The notes beneath the pieces are model-generated. The model ran no database searches, was not told where the DNA came from, and was given only the letters and a program-made list of their open reading frames with translations. Below, one piece after another: positions 1 to 12,651 of a DNA stretch of 64,000 bases (position 1 is the first letter of the stretch; each line of letters opens with the position of its first letter). Location: assembly GCA_036971475.1 (NCBI GenBank), contig JBAIZL010000005.1, positions 244,285,823-244,349,822 on the forward strand, given 5' to 3'. A program made the position numbers and the translations under genes. This DNA is from Prosapia bicincta. Taxonomy: Eukaryota > Arthropoda > Insecta > Hemiptera > Cercopidae.

Positions 1-2530
1 CAGCTAATGTTATAATTAAAACAATTTTCATTATACCTATAAGTCTAGTTTTATCAAGCCCTGTTGAATCTCTGGAGCAAAGTGATTTAAATGCTAACAT
101 TGTGACGAATATATTACGCCAGGAGATTGGAGTGACCACCCAGGACAGGACTGAAAGCAGGGATCGTTCGGTTATCAAACGTAGACAAAGTATAGCGGGC
201 ATGCTATTTGACAAGTGTGTAATGTAGAGTGACCCGTCTTTGAAACTGTTTGAGTCAAGAAACTGTGTTTAGGGTTGCAAGAGAGAATTGAACATTTATT
301 GAAGTTAACGATAGTTGTGAGCTATTTCATAAATAAAAAATAATATATCTTATCTGTTCTTATAATAAAACCAAAGCCTAAATGACTAAATACAATACTT
401 TATAATTTTTATTTAATTCAACAAAATTTCGTTTTACTAGATATATTTTTCGTTAGCACATTATGGTGGTGTGATTCCCTTTTTTTAAACGCTTGTCTCA
501 TTTCCGAAGACTAACATATTTTTTGCGTTATTTGTATTTTTTTATATCACATTTACAAGGAAATTTACAACACCCACACCCAATTTTATTAATTTCTTTG
601 ATTATACAGTAATATTTACATGAATATTTGAACATATTATAATACTTTTACAAATATATTATTATATAATTTATACTATTTGAAAATTATAATTCAAGAA
701 ACTTAACATAAAAGGAAATACACTATTTCCATTGTCCAACTTTAATTTAACCACTGTATTTCCTGTCATAAATAAAGATTTTAATGTTGGGACGAGAAAT
801 TGTATCTGTATATTAGAAAAACAGTATATGACTTGTGTAAATAAACTACAGCGTGATGTTTGATTTGAAACATTTTTTTGGGATTTAAGGAAAATCAACA
901 CGATGGTTAAATAAAGCTTGTACGTGTTTACGCGTACGTGAGTGTAAATTAATAAAAAATACGTGACTTTAAGGTAGTGTAAAGAGTGTTAATTATTCAA
1001 ATAATTTGGCGTCTAATAAAGTGCTCTCTTAATTATTTTTATTTACAAACTTTGGTAAAAACGTGTGACATTTCCTACTTTACGGATTGCGTGTAATAAA
1101 GATTCAACAAGTGTCAGTGGTAACTGGCCACGTACGAGAATTACACTTCCTAATGTGTTTTGGGATTGGCTTTAAGGAATCTCTTAAATACGTTCCATAA
1201 AGGGAAACTACTAAACTCCGTACGGATCTATTTAAATACAAACCGACACTATTTCTTTCAAAACGTGGCTACCATATTCCACAACTACAAGTTGCAACTT
1301 GAATATCAAAGGTTAGGAATCACATGCTACAATGTCTATTCACTTCGCCTTTGTTCGATCCAAGTTTATAGCTGGGGATATGGCCGAGCCAAGGATCACT
1401 ATTAAAACCCTAGCCAACGACATCACTAAAGATACAGTTTTATTTCCGTTCTATAAAGAGTTTCTTTTTTTTCCAAAGCCAACGTTTAATGAAGACCCGA
1501 GATTGAAATCAGAGGTAGTGATTTATCGTTTTATTTGTTTTTAAATTATTGTTCAAATGCTGAAGCCTCGAAGCTAATAAGGCCCGGCGGAGGCGGGCGC
1601 GCAATAAACGTCGCTTCGTTCACTCATCGTCCACAATTAATAGTATCAGGCGAGAGATAAAGAGCCGTGTGGGCCGGGTAAGGATTTGGCACCAAACTGC
1701 TCATCCACTTGTTAACATGTCCGGATTGACGGTTTTCTTAAATGTACGTAATTTGAATTTAAGGTCGGGATATGCTAATTCTGTACCGAGAGCAAAGCGC
1801 TGCGGATTTTGCATTTGCCACCCTCTTGTCATATTATGAGTGCAAAGTTTGCTAACACACGAGCGAGGTAATGGGGAAAATTCAAAACCACTAACGTTCC
1901 CGATAGGAATATTTTTTAACAACTTAAACCACTGATATTTGCTAAACTCAGACAAACAAAACATACAAAATACAGACAATATTTAATGAAAAGTAATATA
2001 AAAAATTAGAATCTACAATGAAAACCAATAAATAAAACAATGTACTAATATCTGAATAAAAATTGTAATAAAAAACTTAGTTAAATATTTGGCGAGTTTA
2101 TAAACACTTGAAAATTATTTTAGAGCCAAAAACGAATAAACAAGAACATGATATGGAATCAACTGAAAAGCTACTAAAATATTAAGGACGTATTTACCAA
2201 AATAAAAACAGTTAATATTACTAATTTTAAAAATATTTACATGAGTGAATACGTAATTGCTTACTTGCTGACGCATTTCAAAACATTCTTTCCTTTTACG
2301 AAGATAATCCTATAACCCTAGTCAGTGAATTCAAGATGATTACATCAAGCAACTTCAATTAATATTAGCTTTATTAACTAGCTAATTGTAAGTTCCCTGA
2401 CTAAGTACATAGCCTCTTGAAACAAAAGAGTCAATGAATAATTGAAAATGTTAAATGAGGAATATAAATATGTTATATTTATGTGCTCATTTAATCACAC
2501 AACGTTTGTACGTAGTAAACTGAAATAGTA
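1..2530. other. AT-rich non-coding DNA
   Basis: No reading frame here looks like a protein: the longest frames are short, AT-driven and overlap each other. A more GC-rich patch at about 1560-1700 stands out but matches nothing I recognise. Confidence 0.6.
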
Positions 2531-2533
2531 AAA

Positions 2534-4001
<1,468 letters not shown>

Positions 4002-4010
4002 TATATATAT

Positions 4011-4065
<55 letters not shown>

Positions 4066-4101
4066 CATATATGTGGTGTGTGTGTGTGTGTGTGTGTGTG
4101 T
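4002..4101. repeat. (TA)n/(CA)n/(TG)n microsatellite
   Basis: Short CA run, then about 40 bp of TA, then about 25 bp of TG. Confidence 0.97.
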
Positions 4102-4396
4102 TAAAATGGACGTACTAAACAGCAAGAAAAAGCTTACCGCAAACTTTATTTAATTGTTATGAAAAATAAAATCTTTTGAGTCATTGTCTTTTTTAAAAAT
4201 AAATTAATAAAGTTTAGTTCATAGTTTAATTGATAAAAGCTTTTATTTATTTATTTTTATTATTTTTTCTGTGGTTTATTTAATGATTTTTTAAGTTATA
4301 AGTTATTCGACAGACGTTTACTCAAAACGTTTGTTTTCTAAGAATGGGGTAGCTGTGCATGCATAATGTACTACCCATTTTAAAAACATTCTTCTA

Positions 4397-4912
4397 GTTC
4401 ACATAAGCCACTTACCAAATCGATGACCTAATTTCCCCATTTAACTACCATAAGTTTATTAAGACCTTACCTTTGCCCTACATTTGACCTCAATAAAACG
4501 TTGGTCTATTTAATGTTAGCGACCCTGATTACATGAAGCCATACCTCCCGTACCAAGATTTTATGTTTCTATCAAAATCCTGCCCACGCTATTCTTCATA
4601 TAGGTTAAAAGTTATATATTGTCCCGCTTTAAACTCTATAGATAGCTAACTTATGTAACAGAGCTCAGGAAGTAGCTCAACTAATAGCTCGCTTAAAACG
4701 CTCAAGTAAAAGGTATTTGTTATAAGACAGGAGTTGTTTGTATCTCATTTATGTATCTCATACAACTTTTAAGAACATTATATGTATATTGATTACCAGC
4801 TGAATGACCTTGAGTGAAGAAAATTGCCCAATGTTTAAACATTATAAGAATGCATAACCAATATCTCAATGAAAAATACAGCGAGATTGTAATCATCTAA
4901 GAATAGAATAGG
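4397..4912. repeat. dispersed repeat, copy A
   Basis: This roughly 516-bp stretch aligns in the same orientation with 29879-30330. Shared blocks include the ACATAAGCCAC start, an AATCGATG(A/C)CCTAATTT block, AAGACCTTACCTTTG, GTTGGTCTATT, a CCCGTACCA block, TCTATCAAAATCCTG, and an end block around ATCTCAATGAAAAAT and ATCATCTAAGA. Similarity is broken by many small indels, so the copies are old. I see no open frame, terminal repeat or tail, so the class is unknown. Confidence 0.8.
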
Positions 4913-7429
4913 TTTTTACAGCAATAGACTGTAAAAAAGTTGTCTGATAAAAAAAAAAACATTCAAAACACGCGTTTCAATGTAAGCAATTAGTCAGAAA
5001 AACCGAAACAGTTATGTTTGTGCGGTAAACAAAAGCAACCGCCGAATAGTGCCTTATGGAGACCGGCTCGACCTGTATGTACCGTAGAGTACAGTAGTTG
5101 CCAGTAGCGATCGCGCATCAGGCTATTTTTATGTGGAACGTGAAATGCATTTTAGAGCAAAAAGTTGTGCATCGATTAAACCCGTAATTCCAGTCGCTGC
5201 GTGGGAAATACTCACCACAGAACTTGTTGCTAACATTGATCTATTTGGTAGAAAGGAAGTGAAGTGGAGTGATTCCCTGCGATTGCAACTGTTTTCTAAG
5301 CGACTCGTAGAAAAGTGCAATTTGTATTGAACCAAAACTGAATCGCTTCTTACTCTGCACATTATTACTATTATTACTAATTCTAAGAGTTAATTTGATA
5401 TAATGCCTTATTTGAATGAAATCTAAACAATTTACTTAATAGTAGCCTAATAATACCTAAACCCTTTTATACATTCTTCAGAACATAAAACTCTGACGTC
5501 GTTATGAACCCAGAACATTTACGTCAGTAGAAATAAATACGTAACTTGTCGAATTAATTCGCGAATTTAGTTATAAAATATATATTTTGCAACATTTTTG
5601 CTAGATAAATTTTGCGTCCTTTATCAAATCTCGTGCTCAGGCTATAAGAATGTACTTGCTTAGCACTTGCGTAAATTTTCTTTAATTTGCTATGCAATTT
5701 AAAGTAATATAGTAATTTTAAACGAATTTAATATAAATATATATTAACAGAAATCAGTATCTATACATGAAACATAGTGGTAAAGTTTGCCGAGCCTAGG
5801 CTACACAGCCTATATATACATTGCAGACTCAGGCGGACAAATACGGCGTTGTGTAGGCAATTTAACAAAGATATTCCCATCACGTCATGGAATTGTGAGC
5901 CTGTAAAGAAAGAAAGCTAAAAAAATTAATGTAAAAATAAATATAATATAACAACTAATAACATTATGAATGATAACACAAAGCTTGTTATGATGGTAGA
6001 AAAGTAGATCTCACTGATCACGAAATAATTTACTATGAAAATTAAACAAACCTAAGGTCCTTCAGAAATGTCCCGAGAAGAGAGGTTTGTTTAGAGTATC
6101 AAATTTCAAAAACTTTTATTTACCTTAAACATTCTATGGCGACTGGAAGTTCTTTAAAAAAAAAATGAAAAATCGAAGAGCAATAACTGATTTTCTGTCA
6201 AGTGTGTATCTGTGTTGTGTCGATGATATTTTTGGTGAAATAATTGCACGTTTAATCTTATTTCTGCAGTTTTTGACTGACAACGAGATTGGATAAAATC
6301 ATTTCAAGACAATAAAATTCTTCGAAACTAAACACGCGTGCGTTCACTTCTATATAATTTGTTTTGGGTTTATTCGAAAGCTCACATTTGACTATAAATA
6401 ATTTCTAGGCCTAATAGTTACATAATATCTATTTATCAAGTCATTACGTCACTGAGACAGTTGTTTACGCAGTAGTAGAGACGAATATACAGCATATTTA
6501 TTTCTACAATATTTTATTTCTTTTTAAAAATACCTGTTTTATTAAAATGGAAACCTTTACTTCTAAGTCTTTTTAAAAAACGCTTTCAATTCTAAGGTTT
6601 GATAGAATATAAAAAAAAACACTGTAGGAACACAATCACAAGATAATATTGTCGTTCAATCACTGCATTTTATGTGACGTAAATCGTCGACAAGGTCTAG
6701 ACAAGTTAGTCGATGTTAGTAACGGCAATAAGTGATGCCTTTAATGGAGATTAATAAAGTAGAAACTGCTTGGAATAGATTACACTTGACAAAGTTCAAA
6801 TAAATTACATTAACATACTCCTACGCAAAACGTATGTGTGATTGTTATTAATGAGTGGAAGTGAGGGATAGGCGAATAATAAAGATTGATAATAAAGATA
6901 TAAAAGTAATTTGTTTTTAATAGATCGCGTAAATGAAGGATGTATGTATAAATGTGGGGATTACATCAATGAGTCATTTTATTCTAATTTAAAAATACGA
7001 TAAAATTACATCAAAATTCCCTACACAAATCCCTAAACATTGTTTAGCAGCAATTTGGAACAATAGAGACATGTCTAGACCTCATACACCTTCGAAAATT
7101 CATCTTATTTTATATACAGACATGCTTTACAGTAAGAGGTCACTTGGGTATAAAGCAACCATAATTAACGTGAATGTAATCGTGAAAAGCGATGATCTCG
7201 GAACGATGATCATTAAAAAAGATCGCGGTGCGTAAGAGCTGCACTATTGGCTGGCTCTCAAAATGGCTGTTGGCATTATTGAGTGATATGCTCAAAGATC
7301 AGTATTTACTTATTACAGTTAGAAAGTACTATAAATTGCTGCTAAACATTCTAAAAACTAAACTGGTGGTTAACTATAGCTCCGCGATTGTTCCTGTTCG
7401 ATTAAAAGTCTGCGATGTGTCGTGCTAAA
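4913..7429. other. AT-rich non-coding DNA
   Basis: No gene, repeat array or structured element that I can support. Two opposite-strand frames at about 5129-5362 overlap each other, and neither has recognisable motifs. Confidence 0.5.
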
Positions 7430-8080
7430 CTGAAACTCCGCTGTGATTGCAGCTTTACTATAACTCCACGAACATTTCTGCTTGACTATTGCTCCACGAT
7501 CATTTCTGCTTGATTATAGCTCCTCTATGATTTCTGGTTGACTATAATTCCGCGATGATTGCTGCTTCACTATTACTCCACGATGATTTCTGTTTGACTA
7601 TAGCTCCACGATAATTACCGCATCGCTACGAAACCTGTTGCTTTACAATAGTCCTGGGATAATTGCTGCTTGACTATAGCTTCGAGATGTTTGCTCTTTA
7701 TCTAGAGCACCGCGATGTTTGGTGCTTGACCTAAGAACTATGATTTCTATTTGACAAAAGCTGCATGCTGATTACTGCTTGATAATTTGCTCTGGGATGA
7801 TTGCTGCATGATGATTACTGCTTAATAATTGCTCCGGGATGATTACTGCTTGGCAATAGCTGCATGATGATTACTGCTCGGTAATTTGCTCCGGGATGAT
7901 TGCTGCTTGTCAATAGCTGCATGATAATTACTGCTTGATAATTGCTCCGGGATGATTGCTGCTTGGCAATAGCTGCATGATGATTACTGCTCCGGGATGA
8001 TTGCTGCTTGGCAATAACTGCTTGATGATTACTGCTTGACAATTTGCTATGTGAAGATTGCTCCGTGCCAATAGCTGCGC
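7430..8080. repeat. minisatellite of about 28-bp half-units
   Basis: Tandem array built on a core like ATGATTACTGCTTG followed by an AT-rich linker ending either in GCTCCGGG or in AGCTGC. The 3' half (from about 7780) is quite homogeneous and tends to alternate the two half-unit types. The 5' half is more diverged, with CTATAGCTCC(A/G)CGATGATT as its core. Frames rich in SSNHQ or IAKQQSSRS on the minus strand are translations of the array, not genes. Confidence 0.92.
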
Positions 8081-10203
8081 GATATTCGAAGAATTCGCTT
8101 TAAGTACAGTGTTAATTTTTTTTTTTAATGTAATTGTATTTGTATGAAACAATTTATGAACGATTTTAAAGTAATTCGAATAGTAGAATAATGAACAATT
8201 AAATCGAGGAAGGTATGAAAAGTATTGAAAATAATTAATTAATGAATGATTTAAATGATGCTCAAAGAAACAAATCGTCAGCGGAACAGTAAGTGACAAA
8301 ATTGAAATATTGTAGAAGTTTCATCAAGCAAATATAGGAAGTAAAAAAGTAAAAAACGAGAAATGGTAAAAATTGTTATTTCTCACTCAGAATGAGTTAA
8401 AAGGTTAAATAAAAATTAGATAAATAAAGAAATATATAGACAGGTAAATGATATATAAAAGGATAACAAACAAAAGTGAATTACAAGGTATAGTATAATA
8501 AAGACATTTAGCAATGTAGGTTTCTTAATAGTTATAAACAGGCCATCTGAGAAAACAAAAATGTTTTCGTGATTGTTTTTACTTAACAATATTGTCAAAT
8601 ATCATCTGTTAGAAGATATATCGTTGAACTCTGTAGGAATCTTTATAAAATAGTATTGACCTCATAATGAAAAAGGTCGTCCCTACTTATATAATAAAAT
8701 ATTTTTTTATACATCTTGAACGAAATTTGAATTAATTTTACTGTTTCTATTTCTTTTTTTAATTAAAGGTATTATTTGTATAATCATTGGTATGCATATT
8801 ATTCGTTTTAAAAGGTCCTAGCTATTTTACTGGCTGCCATTTGAAAGACCTACATTTTATCCCCTTTATTATCTTGTCTTTCATGTTGTTTCACATTAAG
8901 CAGTTGAAACATCACGCTTTATTTAATTATAATTGGTATTTAGTTATTGTTATAGTATAATAGTTGGTTAAAATGTTTTCAAACATTTCACTGTAATTTT
9001 TTAACGTATAATTCATCCCATTATACTTCTAAATTTTTTCTTAGGAAGCCACATTATCAGGACTATCACTAACTACTTTGTAGCAATTTAGGAAGCAGGG
9101 TATTTTAAATAAAACTCTGATTCTCATAGTATAAAACAAAAATGTTATGTAATTCTTAAGGGATAAAATAAAATTTGTTGTTTGTTTAACAAACACTCTA
9201 CGTAAGCTTCGGTATAAAATTGCAATTCGCTTTAAGTAAACAAATTTTTTAATACTCCTGCCAACATTTTATTTGTATAGCGACAGTTTAAATCGACGTC
9301 CCACACTGAGGGTCGTACCTGCGTCGTCCACTTAACGTCCCTCACCCACCTACCCACCCACGTCGTAGCCCCAATAATTTCATCTTTGAGGACAAGCTAA
9401 TTCACCCGGTTTCTTTTTTCGGAACCGGCGGAACGTTAGAACGAGACCCTGTACAAGGTTAGTTTTGTAATGATACAGAACACCTATAAAATATGTAGGC
9501 TATTGGTTCAGTATACATATTGTCGGTCTGAATGTAAATTTCAAACACAATGGAATTAAATATATGCAGAAAACACGTGTATAAATTTGTAGCGAAGTGG
9601 CTGAAGGCTTCTGAATTGAAATTGAAACCTACACAAAAGCGGCGAATGGAAGCGGTTTGACGTCGTATCTGGTATTTCGGTATGGAACGAATATGTAGTG
9701 CATAACTGAATGTGTTTTGCTTACAAATTAGTAGTTTAGAAGTTTGATATAATCGGGAATATCTTGTCAGGCATTTTAAAGCAGCCAGTAATGAGGGTTT
9801 TTCGAAAGAATGGAAACTTCGACTTGCGTGACCTCCATTGATACTGGTTTCAGATAAAATCAGACTGTTTTTTATACTTAAAATAATACAATGTCCGTAA
9901 GGTTTCTATTTATATCACTAATTTTATGTGATTGAACCACATATAAAGATCATTTTCAAAAACTCTTTGTTTGCATACTATTTCTTTTGTTCATAAAATA
10001 ATCTCAGTCTGATTAAACAAATTGGTCAAATGTGACTAAAAGATATGTATGTGTTTTTTAACACCTGATGAATGACCATAAATTCATTTGACCACATGTC
10101 AACGTTACTTAGAATGGTAACTTAAAATACTCAATATGTTACACATTTCACAATATATATAATCACTTATGGAAACATTTTCCAATGAAACTTTAAAAAA
10201 AAA
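8081..10203. other. AT-rich non-coding DNA
   Basis: No coding frame or repeat family recognised. A GC-richer patch lies at about 9280-9450. Confidence 0.5.
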
Positions 10204-10235
<32 letters not shown>

Positions 10236-10264
10236 TAATTGTGTAATTGTGTAAAAGAGAGAGG
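10204..10264. repeat. (GA)n microsatellite
   Basis: Oligo(A), then AAAGAGAGA dinucleotide repeats to about 10236, with a second short GA stretch near 10256. Confidence 0.93.
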
Positions 10265-11820
10265 GAGACAGAGATATTGTACCAACGAAGACTTCCAGAC
10301 GTTTTCTATGTTTAATCTGCTTTACAACCTTACTAAATTTCGTTTCAGGTAATGAATGATTATTTCTGTTTTAATGTATACCCTATATTTCTTAAAATTA
10401 TAATTACGTTTTTAAATTTGTTCATTTACTTCTAGACATTTTGATCAATTTTTAAATTATGATTAAAGAAAGCCTTTTTTTAGTTGATAATATCATTGAG
10501 TACCTTCTGTAAAACGTTGGGTAATTAAACTTACATTTAACTTACATTAGAGTTTTCGTCGTTGTAGGTTTATAGTCGATTGACGAAACGTTTTCCCCCT
10601 ATAACTCTCTTCTACATAATTATCATTATTATGTTTAATCTGAATACTTACAGATCCAACACGCTTCCACCTATAATATCCTCTATTTAGTAGTTTAATA
10701 TTAACATTAATTTGCTGAATGTTGCGTTTTTTCAATAATGAAGAAAACAGTTGTGTTAAATGTATCTCATCATCATAGAATTTTTTTCAAATCTCCGTTA
10801 ACGTTTTTTGTATGAAATTTTAAGCATCAGGTTTTTAAGACCATTTTTTACAACCAATCAGGTCAATTATTACAATGTTTAGAAAAAACTAATGAATTTA
10901 TAACAAAATGTATCACTACACGAATATATTCATAATAAATAAACAATTTCCAACTGAAGATGAATAATTTACAATCGAAATTTTAATAGTATATTAGGCT
11001 ACAAGTTTAATGTGGTCAGTGGTCACTTGTGATACTATGGCTAACGAAGGTAATTTAAGGATTCTATGCATAAGGTAAGATGTCGTATAATGTGCGCTTT
11101 CTTCAATGAAGTTGGTTAGAAAAATTGAAATGTTTTCTTTACGTTTTTTATTTTAAATTTAAGAAATAAATCTATGATTCAATTACACTTTTTTTAAATT
11201 TAAGCTATTCCAATTAATTGTACAGTGTTTGTGAATAATGTATTTGTAGGGAATTTCATATAAACGTTACAATTTAGGTCATGATTTCAAATGAAGTATC
11301 TGAAGCGAATTATATGCAATCAATATTGAATGTGAAATATGTAATAACATAAGGGGAAACACCCACAGAGATAGACGGATTTTGTTGGTAGAGTAATTTA
11401 CATGGAGTAGTTAGTTATGCCTACATCCAGGTAAGGATTACCGAGCGGTGTTTTGAATAAACCGCCCTTATATTTTACATAAATATGACAAAATTTTTAC
11501 TATAGCTCATCCGATAACACAGAAAGTTGTTACTGAATACTGTAAGTTTAGGTTTATTGGATGTTTGTGGATGTATGATTGTCTCTTGTTTTAATATTAC
11601 AAGCAGTATTCTAATTACTATTCAAAATAAATAAGGCAATCATTAAACAGAAATGTTTTTTGAAATTTTATAGCTTATTTGTTAACCCTAAAGTAATTTT
11701 AACTCCATGCCACTGTTCTTAACTCGATGCTACTTAGTGCTAGAACATGGTACTCCCCATGGCCTAATCCAATTTATTGAAAGGAATAGAATATTTAATA
11801 TTAAGAATTAAAACTTTCTT
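10265..11820. other. AT-rich non-coding DNA
   Basis: Nothing gene-like seen. It ends at the left target-site duplication of the LINE at 11833. Confidence 0.5.
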
Positions 11821-11832
11821 AACTATTGTGAC
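11821..11832. repeat. left target-site duplication of R1-like LINE
   Basis: AACTATTGTGAC here is repeated exactly at 16332-16343, immediately after the poly(A). The first two A residues are ambiguous because the right copy abuts the tail. Confidence 0.92.
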
Positions 11833-12651
11833 CCGGCAAGCTGGCCTGAGCAACCGGGCGGGTCCACAGGTGGCGGATAGTGGGACGGCCTATAGAAATG
11901 TAGGTTACCTGTGAATAAGGATTCCGGAAGGTTTCTGAATACGCAGGCCTGGACCAAGGCTATGGTTCAAAGGTGAGGAAATTATCCCTCCTCGTCAGTC
12001 AACCGGTTGGGCTTGGTAGAAATAACCGAGTGCTCTGACCGGGGAGACTGGGGTAGTTGGGAATTAAGTCCTCACAATGCTACTCTCACCTCCAGGGTGA
12101 ACCAAGGGCAATGCGACAGTGAAGTAGGGGCGGGAAACTGCCCAAACGACACAGTTGTAAAAAAGAGAGTAAAGCAGGCTGTTCATCTGAGCAGTTAATA
12201 ATGTCCTGAACTTGGGGTGTGCTTCAAGGTCAGTGACTGAATACCCAATCCAAGGTGGAAGGCATCGTGCCGAAGGATGAATGGCTGCAGGGTATAAAAT
12301 GCAGTCCCAAACGATCCCCTTGAGGAACCAGACAAAACCTCATTGTATGTTGTCTTGCCAGGGCAGTGGGGGCTCTGCTCTGGTCGACCGTCATTTCCCC
12401 CATACTCGTGGGACTTTAATGGACCAAGTAAGTATAAGAATTAATTTCGAGACTGCACAGACAGTGGGAGCCAATGAGACGGCAAACCGTGAGTCTGTAG
12501 CAGATGTGTCAACGGCAACCATCACTGGGGGTGCGGGGGCGGCTGTCAAGCTGCCGACTGCAGAAACCGGTGAAGTGGCTGTAGAGTTGAGCACGATGTC
12601 TAGTCCTGGGGCTGCTCTGCGGACCCAGGCGACTGCAAATTAAGCAGAACA
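11833..12651 (+). other. 5' leader of the R1-like LINE; no recognisable ORF1
   Basis: The leader has two short frames, 12007-12198 and 12281-12643 (120 codons from ATG). Neither shows zinc knuckles, an RRM or a coiled coil of the kind found in LINE ORF1 proteins. The second is low-complexity (Ala/Thr/Val-rich) and stops 8 bp before the ORF2 ATG. The first bases can fold: CCCGG near 11831 can pair with CCGGG about 20 bp further on, and GACCCG with CGGGTC. This may be a promoter/5'UTR with a structured end rather than coding sequence. Confidence 0.55.

Noticed and set aside
7815..8299. Minus-strand frames rich in SSNH and IAKQQ
   Set aside because: Periodic translation of the minisatellite, with no independent coding sign.
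12007..12643. Two short frames upstream of LINE ORF2 as ORF1
   Set aside because: They lack any ORF1 hallmark and are more like a 5' leader.
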